A stretch of 64,000 nucleotides of DNA, from positions 62,001-126,000 of the forward strand of contig CANMCF010000013.1 in assembly GCA_947496215.1 (NCBI GenBank), read 5' to 3'. Made by a program: the position numbers and the translations under genes. Source of the DNA: an uncultured Bizionia sp. (GTDB taxonomy: Bacteria; Bacteroidota; Bacteroidia; Flavobacteriales; Flavobacteriaceae). Numbering within the stretch: the first letter of the stretch is position 1; each line of letters opens with the position of its first letter. Under the pieces are notes generated by a model. It was given only the letters and a program-made list of their open reading frames with translations. It searched no databases and was not told the origin of the DNA. Shown piece after piece: positions 9,643 to 18,241 of this stretch.

Positions 9643-9670
9643 ACTGAAGCTATTAAGCTTCAGTTTTTTT
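9643..9670 (+). terminator. intrinsic terminator of secA
   Basis: A perfect 9-bp stem (ACTGAAGCT / AGCTTCAGT) with a 4-base loop is followed by seven T, 28 bases after the secA stop. Confidence 0.88.
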
Positions 9671-9825
9671 ATGTTCCTAAATGTAATATGATGGCTGACA
9701 TTCCTATTCAGAACCAATACGCTAAGCATATAACAAATCTCCTTTGCAACTTCATTATAAACGCTTAGTAAAACTATTAAGCTTTCCTCGTACAGAAAAC
9801 ATCCCCTTCTTTATTAATTACATTT

Positions 9826-12057
9826 TTATTTTGCAACCATTATTCTTTTAGTCAATACATTGTCTTTCAATAGCACCTTGACTAAATACATTCCTGAAGA
9901 CAAATCAGTCAATTGCAATGTAAAGTTGTGTTTACCTTCACCAAATTCTTTTACTCGAACTAATTCTTTTACTTGTTGACCTGATAAATTATACAATATA
10001 ATTTGCACAGAACTTGGTTTGTCCAATTGTAAATTCAAAGTTGTTTGTGACTGTGTAGGATTTGGATAAATGGTTAGGGTAGATGAATGCTCTTCTGAGA
10101 AATCACTTTCCTCATTTTCAATTTCTGTTCTCGTATCGTTAGAGCCTGATGAACGGAAATAATTATTGTCATTCCACTTGCAAAAGGGATCTTCGATCGT
10201 AGCTTCGTACAAACTACCTGCCTTGGCATTGAATCCTGCTTTCATTGTAATGGATTCTTTGGCCTTGTGTATTGCATGCCCTCGAACCGCTTTTTGATCA
10301 TATGTCGTCACCTCTCCATTGATGGTCGTTTCTGAAACAATCGTATTGCCAAACAGTCGAATGGGCTCTAGATCCGAACCTATCTCTGTATTCCCTATCC
10401 CAGGCAAGTGTAGGGGGTACTCTGACAAATAGTCTTCAGAGAAAGGAAACCCTATGTTGTTTTCCGGTGCATCCACATCATAATATGCCTTGTTGGGATG
10501 ATAGAGAAGATGATAGAGGTTATAGGCCAACATATAATCCATTCCATTGTGTGCTCCATAATCTTTTTCATGACCATTTCGATTTGGAGTGCCATTGGAG
10601 ATCCATGGGCGATCCCACTTCATAGAAGCTCTCCAACGTACGTGAGGGTAATAGTCTTCATTGTAATAACTAGGCGAATTGCATGGTGCCAATCCCAACT
10701 CCCTACTCATTTTTGCTTGATAGCTGGCATCTATGGATGATGCAGATTGGCCATAGAGTATCGCAGCTGCCATTGGATAAAAAGAGTCCGCATACTGCAT
10801 GCTCTGGTTGTTCATATGCTCAACTTCCCACAGAGGGGCAAACTCTGAAGTAATGGCAACTCGCATGCCCAACACAAAGTTATAATGCAAATCATAGGGT
10901 TGCAAGAGTTTCATATAAAAGTTATAGAATGACCCCCAAACAATGAGATCTCTCGGCAAGCTAGGGAGAAAAGGTACTGGATATGCACCGGATTCTCCTG
11001 CTATCTTTAAACAAGATAAGGTCATCGGGTAAATAAAGCCAGCAGTATGCCCACCATAGTGATTATTAATTTCAAAAGGCGGGCATAATGGAATAATCAT
11101 ATTCCGAGTGATGTTTGGCAGGACTGTATTTAAAATGTTCATAGCCATATGCCCTGCCATATGCTTGATGTTGTTCCCATTGAAAAGCGTATTGTCTGGG
11201 ATGAGTTTCGTAATGAATCGAAGTCCAAACAAAATCCCTATGATTTGATCTTGACTCAAGGTTGCATAGCCATTTCTCACATCGTACTCATGCTGGGTTG
11301 GAGACACATCTGAAGCTATGCCGGCATGTGTACCGTCCTTAATACCACAAGCCACTTGATGTCCAACAACAGCTCCATAACCTGAATGCGTAGGGTTTCC
11401 CGGAACCGTAGGTACACGATACTCTTCCCAAAAATCATAGGGGGCATCTTCTCGTACCATAAGTCCAGTATAACCACTGTGATTAATAACAGGAGGAGTC
11501 GTAGGACAAGTCATTTGTCGTTCGGTCCATCTATTGGCAGTCATATCGAGTCGACGTGCAGCTTGCAAGGCAAGATATAGTTCTTCCAGTGTTTTTTGAG
11601 CACGCTGTGTTTGACCATTGTTGACAAGGAGCTTGTACTCCGTAGCCAACAATGCAAAATAATTCCCTAGCCTGTAAGTAGCATCCCCACCATATCTAAC
11701 TACTTCAATGATGTTAGGCGCTCCAGGTATGGTTCCAGGGTGTCTAACATTAACAGGTTGCATACCACAACCTATACTGTCCAGAGTAGCGTATTTATAC
11801 CACGGATCTACACCATCCGCTGGAATCGAAAACCCTGCTTTGGTATATAATCCCCTTCTAGTGAAATTGGCGGAAGTACTAGGTTCTTCCCAATCAACGA
11901 AGTCGCCGATACCGTCTCCTTCCCAATCGACTCTCACATATTGTTTGTAAAATCGTTCTCTATGAGTCCAATACTTATAAAACAATTCATAATCTTGTGC
12001 TTGCAAGCTCATTGAAGCCATAAAACAAAGAATGAACACCATTGGTAACCTTTTCAT
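9826..12057 (-). CDS. T9SS-sorted secreted protein of unknown function with 3-coathanger stack region
   Basis: This 743-residue protein has a signal peptide (MKRLPMVFILCF, cleavage near QAQ at 19-21). A large body of unknown fold (about 22-560) is rich in aromatic residues, His and helix-like stretches, which suggests but does not prove an alpha/alpha barrel. Next comes a region like the 3-coathanger stack domain (SITMKAGFNAKAGSLYEATI, about 600-620). A C-terminal T9SS sorting domain begins LTIYPNPTQSQTTL (about 665) and ends LTKRIMVAK. It should be exported by Sec, then by T9SS, and released or anchored at the surface. Its ATG lies inside the stop region of the preceding gene (ATGA overlap, 12054-12057), so the pair is translationally coupled. 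Confidence 0.75.
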   Translation of the reverse strand: MKRLPMVFILCFMASMSLQAQDYELFYKYWTHRERFYKQYVRVDWEGDGIGDFVDWEEPSTSANFTRRGLYTKAGFSIPADGVDPWYKYATLDSIGCGMQPVNVRHPGTIPGAPNIIEVVRYGGDATYRLGNYFALLATEYKLLVNNGQTQRAQKTLEELYLALQAARRLDMTANRWTERQMTCPTTPPVINHSGYTGLMVREDAPYDFWEEYRVPTVPGNPTHSGYGAVVGHQVACGIKDGTHAGIASDVSPTQHEYDVRNGYATLSQDQIIGILFGLRFITKLIPDNTLFNGNNIKHMAGHMAMNILNTVLPNITRNMIIPLCPPFEINNHYGGHTAGFIYPMTLSCLKIAGESGAYPVPFLPSLPRDLIVWGSFYNFYMKLLQPYDLHYNFVLGMRVAITSEFAPLWEVEHMNNQSMQYADSFYPMAAAILYGQSASSIDASYQAKMSRELGLAPCNSPSYYNEDYYPHVRWRASMKWDRPWISNGTPNRNGHEKDYGAHNGMDYMLAYNLYHLLYHPNKAYYDVDAPENNIGFPFSEDYLSEYPLHLPGIGNTEIGSDLEPIRLFGNTIVSETTINGEVTTYDQKAVRGHAIHKAKESITMKAGFNAKAGSLYEATIEDPFCKWNDNNYFRSSGSNDTRTEIENEESDFSEEHSSTLTIYPNPTQSQTTLNLQLDKPSSVQIILYNLSGQQVKELVRVKEFGEGKHNFTLQLTDLSSGMYLVKVLLKDNVLTKRIMVAK

Positions 12058-12989
12058 ATTCTTGCTTGTTTTAGTTTTTTCAATGTTGCCTTCAAGGAAC
12101 TATTTTCCGTTTTCAAGTCTTGCAATTCCTGATTCATTCTTGTCACCTTCTTGTCCATTTCTATCATATGGAGAAACAATTCCTCTATTTTTTCTTGTTG
12201 GTTGATGGTGATGGATTTCAGTTCCAAACCTTCTTCTTCCAAGGTCGCAGCGGATGGCGTATTGTGCAAGTGCCCTTCTTTTTCAATGTACTGTTCCACC
12301 TCTGTCAGTGGTTTGAGGTCATAGTCATCTTCAAAGACATAATCACACCAAGTCCCTGCACAAAGTTCAACTTTGACTTCCTCAGTTTTGAGCCCGCCTT
12401 TAACATACAATCGATAACGTTCGCCTACTGCATTGAGTTCTGGTGTAAAATTGTCTGTTCCGATACCAACAATGTTATCGTGCTTGATGGCAAATACATG
12501 ATTGTATTGGTTTCCCATTCGCTTGGTTATGTAGAAACCTTCTTCCCCAGAAACCCTTGCATCGATAGACCATATGGGATAGTTTCCATTGTCGAATTCG
12601 ATCTTGGGAGTATTTCCCCCAAAGCTATTCGCCCAGTTGTTGACCAAGCGTAATTTTGGCTCATAGGATTGTATTTGAGCATTTCCAGTGACATGTAATT
12701 GTTCCAAGGGATTGCTAGTTCCTATTCCCACATGCCCATAATTGGTCCAACGCAAGACTTCTTTGAAGCTACCATTTTCAGTAGAACCCAGGTGACCTCC
12801 TCCATAACCCGCTAACTCAACGCCATTTACACCACTAAAACCAGACCATTTCAGATAGTGATAATTATCGCTGCTTGCGCGCAAACGAAATTCGGAATTA
12901 TTAAGATAGGCACCAGAAGATAAGTTTACTTGTGACCATGAAGAAAATGTGACGAGTATGGATACTCCGATAAAAAATAATCGTTTCAT
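12054..12989 (-). CDS. secreted tail-fibre-like protein with C-terminal coiled coil
   Basis: This 311-residue protein has a signal peptide (MKRLFFIGVSILVTFSSWSQ). Its body contains the GIGT-type repeats seen in fibre and adhesin-like Bacteroidota proteins (HVGIGTSNPLEQLHVTG, about 95-111, and NIVGIGTDN). A conserved DYVFEDDYDLKPL segment (about 215-227) and a C-terminal coiled coil (about 250-311) follow. Such C-termini resemble S74-type fibre ends, but no chaperone-protease domain is visible. ATG 12989 is chosen over an upstream ATG at 13079, because only the shorter form begins with a signal peptide. It is translationally coupled to the 743-residue T9SS protein, which suggests a joint surface structure. 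Confidence 0.75.
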   Translation of the reverse strand: MKRLFFIGVSILVTFSSWSQVNLSSGAYLNNSEFRLRASSDNYHYLKWSGFSGVNGVELAGYGGGHLGSTENGSFKEVLRWTNYGHVGIGTSNPLEQLHVTGNAQIQSYEPKLRLVNNWANSFGGNTPKIEFDNGNYPIWSIDARVSGEEGFYITKRMGNQYNHVFAIKHDNIVGIGTDNFTPELNAVGERYRLYVKGGLKTEEVKVELCAGTWCDYVFEDDYDLKPLTEVEQYIEKEGHLHNTPSAATLEEEGLELKSITINQQEKIEELFLHMIEMDKKVTRMNQELQDLKTENSSLKATLKKLKQARI

Positions 12990-13061
12990 AATAATGATTT
13001 TGTTTATTTTGAAAATTAATAGATGACGACCATACTTTTTAGTTTTAAAGTATAGGCTAAA

Positions 13062-13069
13062 TAATTTTG
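13062..13069 (+). promoter_or_regulatory. possible -7 box of a small plus-strand unit
   Basis: TAATTTTG fits TAnnTTTG exactly and ends 4 bases before ATG 13074, the same geometry as at 5057 and 30696. No clear -33 box is present. Confidence 0.35.
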
Positions 13070-13073
13070 ACGC

Positions 13074-13385
13074 ATGCAATTCAAAATTATTTTAAAAAGC
13101 CTATTCTCATCTATTCAAACTTCTGAAATTCCCCTATTGACTTCCAAGCTGTCATTCATCTCAAATGAAGCAATGCTTTTTTTCGAAAAAAGCACTGCTC
13201 CATTCTTTGATCGTATTTTAAGCATAAAAAACAAGGCAGGAGGTAGTAACTCTCCTGTCTTGCTTTTTACTTTGGGCCATGACAATTCAACCTTCTTAAT
13301 TTTTTCTTTCTATCATTGCTTAGAGGTCATCATATGGACAACTCAATCAATGTCTGAAAAGTATTTTCATATTCGTATGAAATGA
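13074..13385 (+). CDS. doubtful 103-residue ORF or small RNA region
   Basis: I do not recognise this product (MQFKIILKSLF onwards; rich in Phe, Ser and Leu). It could be a chance frame in an AT-rich gap. Two things argue for transcription of the plus strand: a perfect -7 box directly before the ATG, and a T-tailed terminator (13386-13416) starting just after the stop codon. Against coding, the frame contains a second terminator-like hairpin (13232-13268) and a 9-bp-arm palindrome (13174-13194), which would be odd inside a translated gene. A structured small RNA of about 195 or 340 bases is an equally good reading. The rest of the gap between 12990 and 13510 shows nothing else. Confidence 0.3.
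   Translation: MQFKIILKSLFSSIQTSEIPLLTSKLSFISNEAMLFFEKSTAPFFDRILSIKNKAGGSNSPVLLFTLGHDNSTFLIFSFYHCLEVIIWTTQSMSEKYFHIRMK
13232..13268. terminator. bidirectional terminator-like hairpin
   Basis: An 11-bp stem (CAAGGCAGGAG / CTCCTGTCTTG, one G-U pair) with a 9-base loop has a T run after it on the plus strand and an A run before it, so it could stop transcription from both sides. Confidence 0.6.
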
Positions 13386-13416
13386 AACAAGCCTCTTAAT
13401 AGAGGCTTGTTTTTTA
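13386..13416 (+). terminator. intrinsic terminator, plus-directed
   Basis: A stem ACAAGCCTCT / AGAGGCTTGT with a 4-base loop is followed by a T run on the plus strand. The T tract is poorer in the minus direction, although the minus-strand lipoprotein gene also ends nearby (13511). Confidence 0.7.
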
Positions 13417-13510
13417 TAATTTCAATAATATTATATCTTTTTCAAACACCAATTGACCAATTCAATGTAAAATAATACTGTCACAATCAATCGTTCAACA
13501 TGGTTCTTTC

Positions 13511-14371
13511 TTAAGAGTCTTGTTCTGTAAACCTTTCCTTGTCAGCTTTTCCCTTTTTTTTGATTTCGGAGTACAATGCCATCAATATCACATAATCATC
13601 CTTTACCCAATCTCCTGTGGATTCGCCTTTATAAACTCCATCTTTTCCAAGATAGCTGCTGAACAAATAATAGGCTTTCATAGCATCAGCTTCATCATAG
13701 AAACAATTGATCCAGAGTTTACTAATTCTATTTTTCTTGATTGCTCCTATACCACCTTGAAATACTTTGATCAATCCTTTTGAATGCTCGAATGAAAATA
13801 CAGTCTCATTCCTTTCCAAAGAAGCATTTAAAAGATAAGCATAATGCAATAAGTAATTTAACAAACGACTTCTTATTTCTTCATTGGTTTCCTTTTTTTG
13901 TGGTTTTTGTCTCCATCTGTTGTTATCTGAATAAAATGGATCCATCTTGTAATCTTTCACCTTTAACGCTTCCTCTATAAACCTTAATTCCGTATTGGTA
14001 CTATTGTCGTTATATATGCTAAAAGTAAGACTGCTTACAGCCTGATCTTGTTCATAGCCTGTTATTTCCAACTCCATATCCCCATACTTGAGTCTCCTCT
14101 TTTTAAGAAATGACCATTTCCCATAATTTGTCTTGTACCCCTTTAACTCCGTATAAGACGAGTCTGGAAAAAAGTGTACTATCGTCCCTTTGGATAATGA
14201 TTCGATTCCTGTAACTCCTTCCTCATCTATGACTGAGCTTTCTTCATCCACAGTTACCACTTCAGATAATCTCCATGATCCTATTAATTTGCTTTTATCC
14301 AATTTTGCAGATGAACCGCAGGAATTAAAAAGGATAACAATTGTACATAGTAGGTATATATTCTTAATCAT
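13511..14371 (-). CDS. lipocalin-like lipoprotein of unknown function
   Basis: This 286-residue protein has a lipoprotein signal (MIKNIYLLCTIVILFNSCGS, acylated Cys about 18). The N-terminal half begins KLIGSWRLSEVV and contains YGKWSFL, which resembles lipocalin-like (DUF4923/DUF5004-type) beta-barrel lipoproteins of Bacteroidota; this resemblance is weak. The C-terminal half (about 160-286) is helical and charged with no motif I recognise. It should sit on the periplasmic face or surface of the outer membrane. It is monocistronic, with an AGGAAA ribosome-binding-like stretch about 11 bases before the ATG. Confidence 0.65.
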   Translation of the reverse strand: MIKNIYLLCTIVILFNSCGSSAKLDKSKLIGSWRLSEVVTVDEESSVIDEEGVTGIESLSKGTIVHFFPDSSYTELKGYKTNYGKWSFLKKRRLKYGDMELEITGYEQDQAVSSLTFSIYNDNSTNTELRFIEEALKVKDYKMDPFYSDNNRWRQKPQKKETNEEIRSRLLNYLLHYAYLLNASLERNETVFSFEHSKGLIKVFQGGIGAIKKNRISKLWINCFYDEADAMKAYYLFSSYLGKDGVYKGESTGDWVKDDYVILMALYSEIKKKGKADKERFTEQDS

Positions 14372-14607
14372 AACATTTATTTTTTCCTGTTTGAATTTTA
14401 TTTGAGGCTAACAATTTACAAATAACAAGTCCTACCTTAAATATTCATAGCTGTTCTTCTACAAATCTAATAGATTTTTAATGAATCCAAAATTTTTTAC
14501 GCCATCTATATATAATATGATGGTTAATTTTTCCATTTCACCCTAATATCCATACACTATTAACATTAAAAAAAGCAATTACCCATTTCAACCATTCTAT
14601 GCAAACT

Positions 14608-14716
14608 TCTTACAATCCCCAAGGTTGCTTGCGTTTAATTGAGAGAAAGGGGAGCAGTTTCAAATGGTCAAAAGATTAGGAGCAATTAAACGCAAGCAAC
14701 CTTGGGGATTGTAAGA
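14608..14716. repeat. perfect 34-bp inverted repeat with 41-base spacer
   Basis: The left arm (14608-14641, beginning TCTTACAATCCCC) and the right arm (14683-14716) are exact reverse complements over 34 bases. The spacer (14642-14682) is purine-rich. The element sits in the 503-base gap between the lipoprotein gene and the histidine kinase gene. It has no T tract, so it is not an ordinary terminator. No target-site duplication is evident at its borders. Nothing else is seen in the gap except the kinase promoter. Confidence 0.9.
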
Positions 14717-14790
14717 TAGAAAAGCAGGATTCTAGAATGCCACGCAATTATACCCGAAACATTAAAAAAACAAGTGATTAAATAATTTAA

Positions 14791-14821
14791 TTGTTAAATT
14801 GAATTTTATATTATAATTTCG
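14791..14821 (+). promoter_or_regulatory. possible promoter of the histidine kinase gene
   Basis: TTG at 14791-14793 and TAATTTCG (one mismatch to TAnnTTTG) at 14814-14821 are separated by 20 bases, about 53 bases before the GTG start at 14875. Confidence 0.4.
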
Positions 14822-14874
14822 TTTCCAATTTTATCCATTGAAATAAACTCCTCCCTCACAAGCACTTATAAGTT

Positions 14875-16470
14875 GTGAAGCATTTTAAATATCACATTAT
14901 ATTAATTATTGCCCTTAGCATTGGTGCAATAGTGTTGCAGCACCTCATCAATTCTTATAGTCATACTGAAAAGCAAAAACAGACAAACTTGTTGAATAAG
15001 GTTCATTTTGAAGGTGTTTCCAACGCAAAAGCTGGAATTGGCAACTATGCGACCCTTGTTTCTTCCATTAGAGGATATATTAAAAACTCGGAAGAGTTTC
15101 CCAAAGAAGAGCAAATTCAAAATTATATGGATGATTTGTTAAGGGATTTGAAGTTTCATGATTCATTGTTAATCAATTATGTCGATGAAGATCATATCAT
15201 CAAATATGTCGTTACTCCCAATCAAATTGACCCTTCCAATTTAAAAGGTATTTCTGCCAAGGAGTTTAGGCCTGAAGAGGAAATAGAAAAATTAAACGAT
15301 TTAATGTTGCAGGATAGCATCAGCCTTTTTGCTCCGATTAACCTTAAAGAGGGTTGGGTCGGCTTTCCGTTTAATTTTTCTGCCAAAAACTATGAAAATG
15401 AAATTGTAGGCTACATCTCACCCATTCTAGATGCAAAATACTTGCTTAATGCATTTTATGAAAAAGATCGAGAGCATCAGTTTGTTCACAAGTTTACCAT
15501 TAACGACTCCATTGACCTATCAAGAGAAGCTGTTTACGATGGTACGATGATTCATAACAAAAGAAGAGATCCTGAGTTCTACAAGAATTTTGATCAAACT
15601 GAAAAGAATTACATAACCTCTAATATAAATCTTTATGGCTTAAATCTTAACATTACCAGTGCCTACAAAAAAATGCCAACTTTGGATAAGGCGTTTATCA
15701 ATTTGTCATATTTGTGGTATGCCCTTTTAATGCTTTTTTCCATAATTCTCATGTTCCAGCTCTCCAAGAACAAGAAACTCAATTCTGGATTGAGATTGGC
15801 CAATGAAGAAATAGAACTGAAAAACAAGGCACTCGAAGACAGTCTATCAAAAAAACAAACTTTAATAAAGGAGATTCATCATAGAGTAAAAAACAACATG
15901 CAAATGATTTCTGGTTTGCTTGAGTTACAAGAAGACGAATATCAAGATAAAAAAGTAATTAGGGCTCTGGAAGAAAGTAGAAACAGAATTCAATCCATGT
16001 CTTTGGTTCATGAAAAACTATACGGGAGTGCCTCATTAAGTGATGTCAAGACAAAGGAATACATAGTACAACTCATTGCCTTTGTCGAGAATACCGTGGG
16101 TGGAAACAAAATATACGTCGCCAAAGAAATAGATGTAGACAATGACTTGATCTTCGATGCGGATACCACTGCCAATCTAGGTTTAATAATAAATGAATTG
16201 GTAACCAATTCTTTTAAATACGCTTTTAATGAAAAGGATTTGAATAAAATTACTATTTCCATTTTCAAAGAAGGCAACATCTACAAATTGATTTATTTGG
16301 ACAATGGAAACGGAGTTAGAAAAGATTTTGATTTTGAATCCAGCAATTCCCTTGGAATGAAACTTGTATATGTCTTGACGGAGCAATTGAAGGGCAGAAT
16401 AAAGTATGACAACGACAAAGACACTTTCATCATCTACTTTAAGTCTATGGAAAAGAGTTTTAAAGGGTAG
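14875..16470 (+). CDS. sensor histidine kinase with extracytoplasmic sensor (HisKA_2 type)
   Basis: This 531-residue membrane kinase has a first membrane helix at about 7-23, a periplasmic sensor region (about 25-275) that looks CHASE-like, and a second helix at about 278-298. A short coiled coil precedes the dimerisation motif EIHHRVKNNMQMISGLLELQ (about 333-352), with the phospho-acceptor His in HHRVKNN. HATPase motifs are INELVTNSFKYAF and YLDNGNGV. This is the HisKA_2/HWE-like class. The start is GTG 14875: a stop codon sits in frame at 14869-14871 and no ATG is near. No response regulator is adjacent, so it is an orphan kinase. Confidence 0.85.
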   Translation: MKHFKYHIILIIALSIGAIVLQHLINSYSHTEKQKQTNLLNKVHFEGVSNAKAGIGNYATLVSSIRGYIKNSEEFPKEEQIQNYMDDLLRDLKFHDSLLINYVDEDHIIKYVVTPNQIDPSNLKGISAKEFRPEEEIEKLNDLMLQDSISLFAPINLKEGWVGFPFNFSAKNYENEIVGYISPILDAKYLLNAFYEKDREHQFVHKFTINDSIDLSREAVYDGTMIHNKRRDPEFYKNFDQTEKNYITSNINLYGLNLNITSAYKKMPTLDKAFINLSYLWYALLMLFSIILMFQLSKNKKLNSGLRLANEEIELKNKALEDSLSKKQTLIKEIHHRVKNNMQMISGLLELQEDEYQDKKVIRALEESRNRIQSMSLVHEKLYGSASLSDVKTKEYIVQLIAFVENTVGGNKIYVAKEIDVDNDLIFDADTTANLGLIINELVTNSFKYAFNEKDLNKITISIFKEGNIYKLIYLDNGNGVRKDFDFESSNSLGMKLVYVLTEQLKGRIKYDNDKDTFIIYFKSMEKSFKG

Positions 16471-16584
16471 TAAGGGTTCATCAATGAAAAACATCATCAT
16501 CTCATATTGTTTTTGATGAAAAGAAGGAGAAGAAGAAAGAAGAATCGAGTCAACTATTAATCATTACACTCGAAATGGAAACCA

Positions 16585-18180
16585 TCATTCTGTAATTACA
16601 GAGCTATATTTGGCATTAATCACTATCGTTTTGTTGCTGTTGGTGTTGTTTGGATGATTCTTGATGGTCTTGTTGGATGTGTTCTCATTGTTGAACAATG
16701 ACTGGTTTCCTTTAAAGAATAGGTTGAAATTCGTTTTCGGCAACTTAAGTATTGCATCGCTATTTTCTAAGACTATGTTCAAGTTATTGAAAGACGGTAA
16801 AATCTCTTGTATAACCAATTCTCCAAAACTACCATCGATTATGGTGTTTCCTCCCAAGTGGTCAATATTGACATCAGATGATACGGAGTTCAAAACTAAT
16901 TCATTTACATTTTTCAATACTGCCTTTTCAACATAATTGAGCTTTAACTCTCCTTCTTTCCATTCGTCTATACTTACATTTGAGTATGAAACATTGATGG
17001 AAGTGTCACTTCCATCAATGTTTTTTGCCAAGAGCGTACCGTAATCCACGTTACCTTTTGAGTTACTGATTATAGACACCATCTTTAGTTCCCCATGCTT
17101 TACATTAAGCTTGAGTTTGGCCTTCTTCGGCATTTTTATTTTAATGGTCTTCTTTATTTTCTGATTTACACTGGAATCAAAAAGATGATGATCGTATCTT
17201 TTTGGTCTTAGTTTAATTCTTTTCAAACGTTCTTTACTCTTATTCTGTCTTGCTTTCACCTTTTCCTCCATCAACTTGGCTCTTTTTTCTAGGACAAGGC
17301 TTCTATCTTCCATTTTCTTTGCAAAGTTTTCTTCAAAGTTTTTACTCCATACTTCCATTTTCTCTCCAAATTCCTTTCCGAACTTCTCTCCCCATTTTTC
17401 CATTTTACTTTCGAAATCCTTTCCATATTTTTGATTGAATTCCTCTCCAAACTTCTTACCCCAAGCTTCCATTTTCTTTTCATAGTCCTTGAAATCCACT
17501 TTACCGAATTCCTTTGCCCAAGCCTTCATTTTTTCCTTGTACTCCTTACCATATTTTTTTTCATAGGTCTTACTCCATTCTTCCAAATACTTCTCTCCCC
17601 CTTCTTTATATTCCTCATAATCGAAGTGTACATTGGAAATCCCTTCCGGAAGTTCAGGCAATTCAGGAAGCTTTGGTATGTTCGAATATTCTAACATTTC
17701 TGGCATGACGGCAAAACTTTCCAATTCTTTTAGTTCTTCCAATTCTTTCAGACCTTCTAGAGATTCCAATAATTCCGGCATGTCAGCTATGACAGGCATA
17801 CCTACCATTTGCTTTTCCAAATCCTTTAGGGCTGCAAAAGAACTATCATCGAAATTATACTCTGCCAAATCCCATAATCCTCCTGACCTACCAGATTGCA
17901 CTGTAATTTCGTCTGTAGTCCCATCGATATTAACTTCCCAAGCATCCAAGGCTTTCTTTAGCTCTTCTTTTGTCAACTCGTCGCTTTCAATATAAGTTTC
18001 TATCTCTATGTGATCCTTGTTCCAAGTATCGACTTCTATGTCGGTATGACTTGTATTCAAGTTTATGACGACATCTTTGTTCGCCTTTATGGATTGTGAT
18101 GCTTTTTCCAATCTTTGTTGGGCAGACACACTTAGTGCAAGCAAACAAATAACTATCAATTTAATATTTAAAAATTTCAT
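16585..18180 (-). CDS. exported DUF4097-like protein with charged Trp repeats
   Basis: This 531-residue protein has a signal peptide (MKFLNIKLIVICLLALSVSAQ). After a short N-terminal beta region comes a Leu/Pro/Glu-rich stretch (about 140-180). An array of about six imperfect repeats of 15-23 residues follows (about 195-300), each with a pattern like MExWxKxFxxxF and dense in Lys and Glu. The last part (about 320-531) looks like the beta-helical adhesin-like region of DUF4097 proteins. DUF4097 genes commonly lie beside ECF sigma and anti-sigma genes in Bacteroidota, as here. It is probably periplasmic or outer-membrane-associated. No T9SS sorting domain is visible. Confidence 0.75.
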   Translation of the reverse strand: MKFLNIKLIVICLLALSVSAQQRLEKASQSIKANKDVVINLNTSHTDIEVDTWNKDHIEIETYIESDELTKEELKKALDAWEVNIDGTTDEITVQSGRSGGLWDLAEYNFDDSSFAALKDLEKQMVGMPVIADMPELLESLEGLKELEELKELESFAVMPEMLEYSNIPKLPELPELPEGISNVHFDYEEYKEGGEKYLEEWSKTYEKKYGKEYKEKMKAWAKEFGKVDFKDYEKKMEAWGKKFGEEFNQKYGKDFESKMEKWGEKFGKEFGEKMEVWSKNFEENFAKKMEDRSLVLEKRAKLMEEKVKARQNKSKERLKRIKLRPKRYDHHLFDSSVNQKIKKTIKIKMPKKAKLKLNVKHGELKMVSIISNSKGNVDYGTLLAKNIDGSDTSINVSYSNVSIDEWKEGELKLNYVEKAVLKNVNELVLNSVSSDVNIDHLGGNTIIDGSFGELVIQEILPSFNNLNIVLENSDAILKLPKTNFNLFFKGNQSLFNNENTSNKTIKNHPNNTNSNKTIVINAKYSSVITE

Positions 18181-18200
18181 TGTCTTTGATTTTTAACTCA

Positions 18201-18220
18201 ATGCAAAACATATTTTGCAT
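18201..18220. promoter_or_regulatory. 20-bp near-palindrome between anti-sigma and DUF4097 genes
   Basis: ATGCAAAACATATTTTGCAT has 8-base arms around a 4-base centre. On the minus strand it includes TATGTTTTG, close to a -7 box, about 25 bases before ATG 18180. It may be an operator over a secondary promoter or an intercistronic hairpin. Confidence 0.35.
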
Positions 18221-18241
18221 CATCTGTTCATTTTTTGATTT

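Noticed and set aside
12120-12653. 177-residue plus-strand frame antisense to the fibre-like gene
   Set aside because: The minus strand carries a signal peptide, GIGT repeats and a coiled coil, so the plus-strand frame is a shadow rich in Phe and Cys typical of antisense reading.
12990-13079. N-terminal extension of the fibre-like protein to ATG 13079
   Set aside because: The extension is basic and lacks homology-like features, while the internal Met at 12989 starts a clean signal peptide.
13174-13194. Palindrome TGCTTTTTTTCG... as an operator
   Set aside because: It is mostly an A/T homopolymer pair, which occurs easily in low-GC gaps; noted only as part of the cryptic plus-strand unit.
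14608-14716. 34-bp inverted repeat as an ordinary terminator
   Set aside because: No T tract on either side, a 41-base spacer and arms much longer than needed argue against simple termination.
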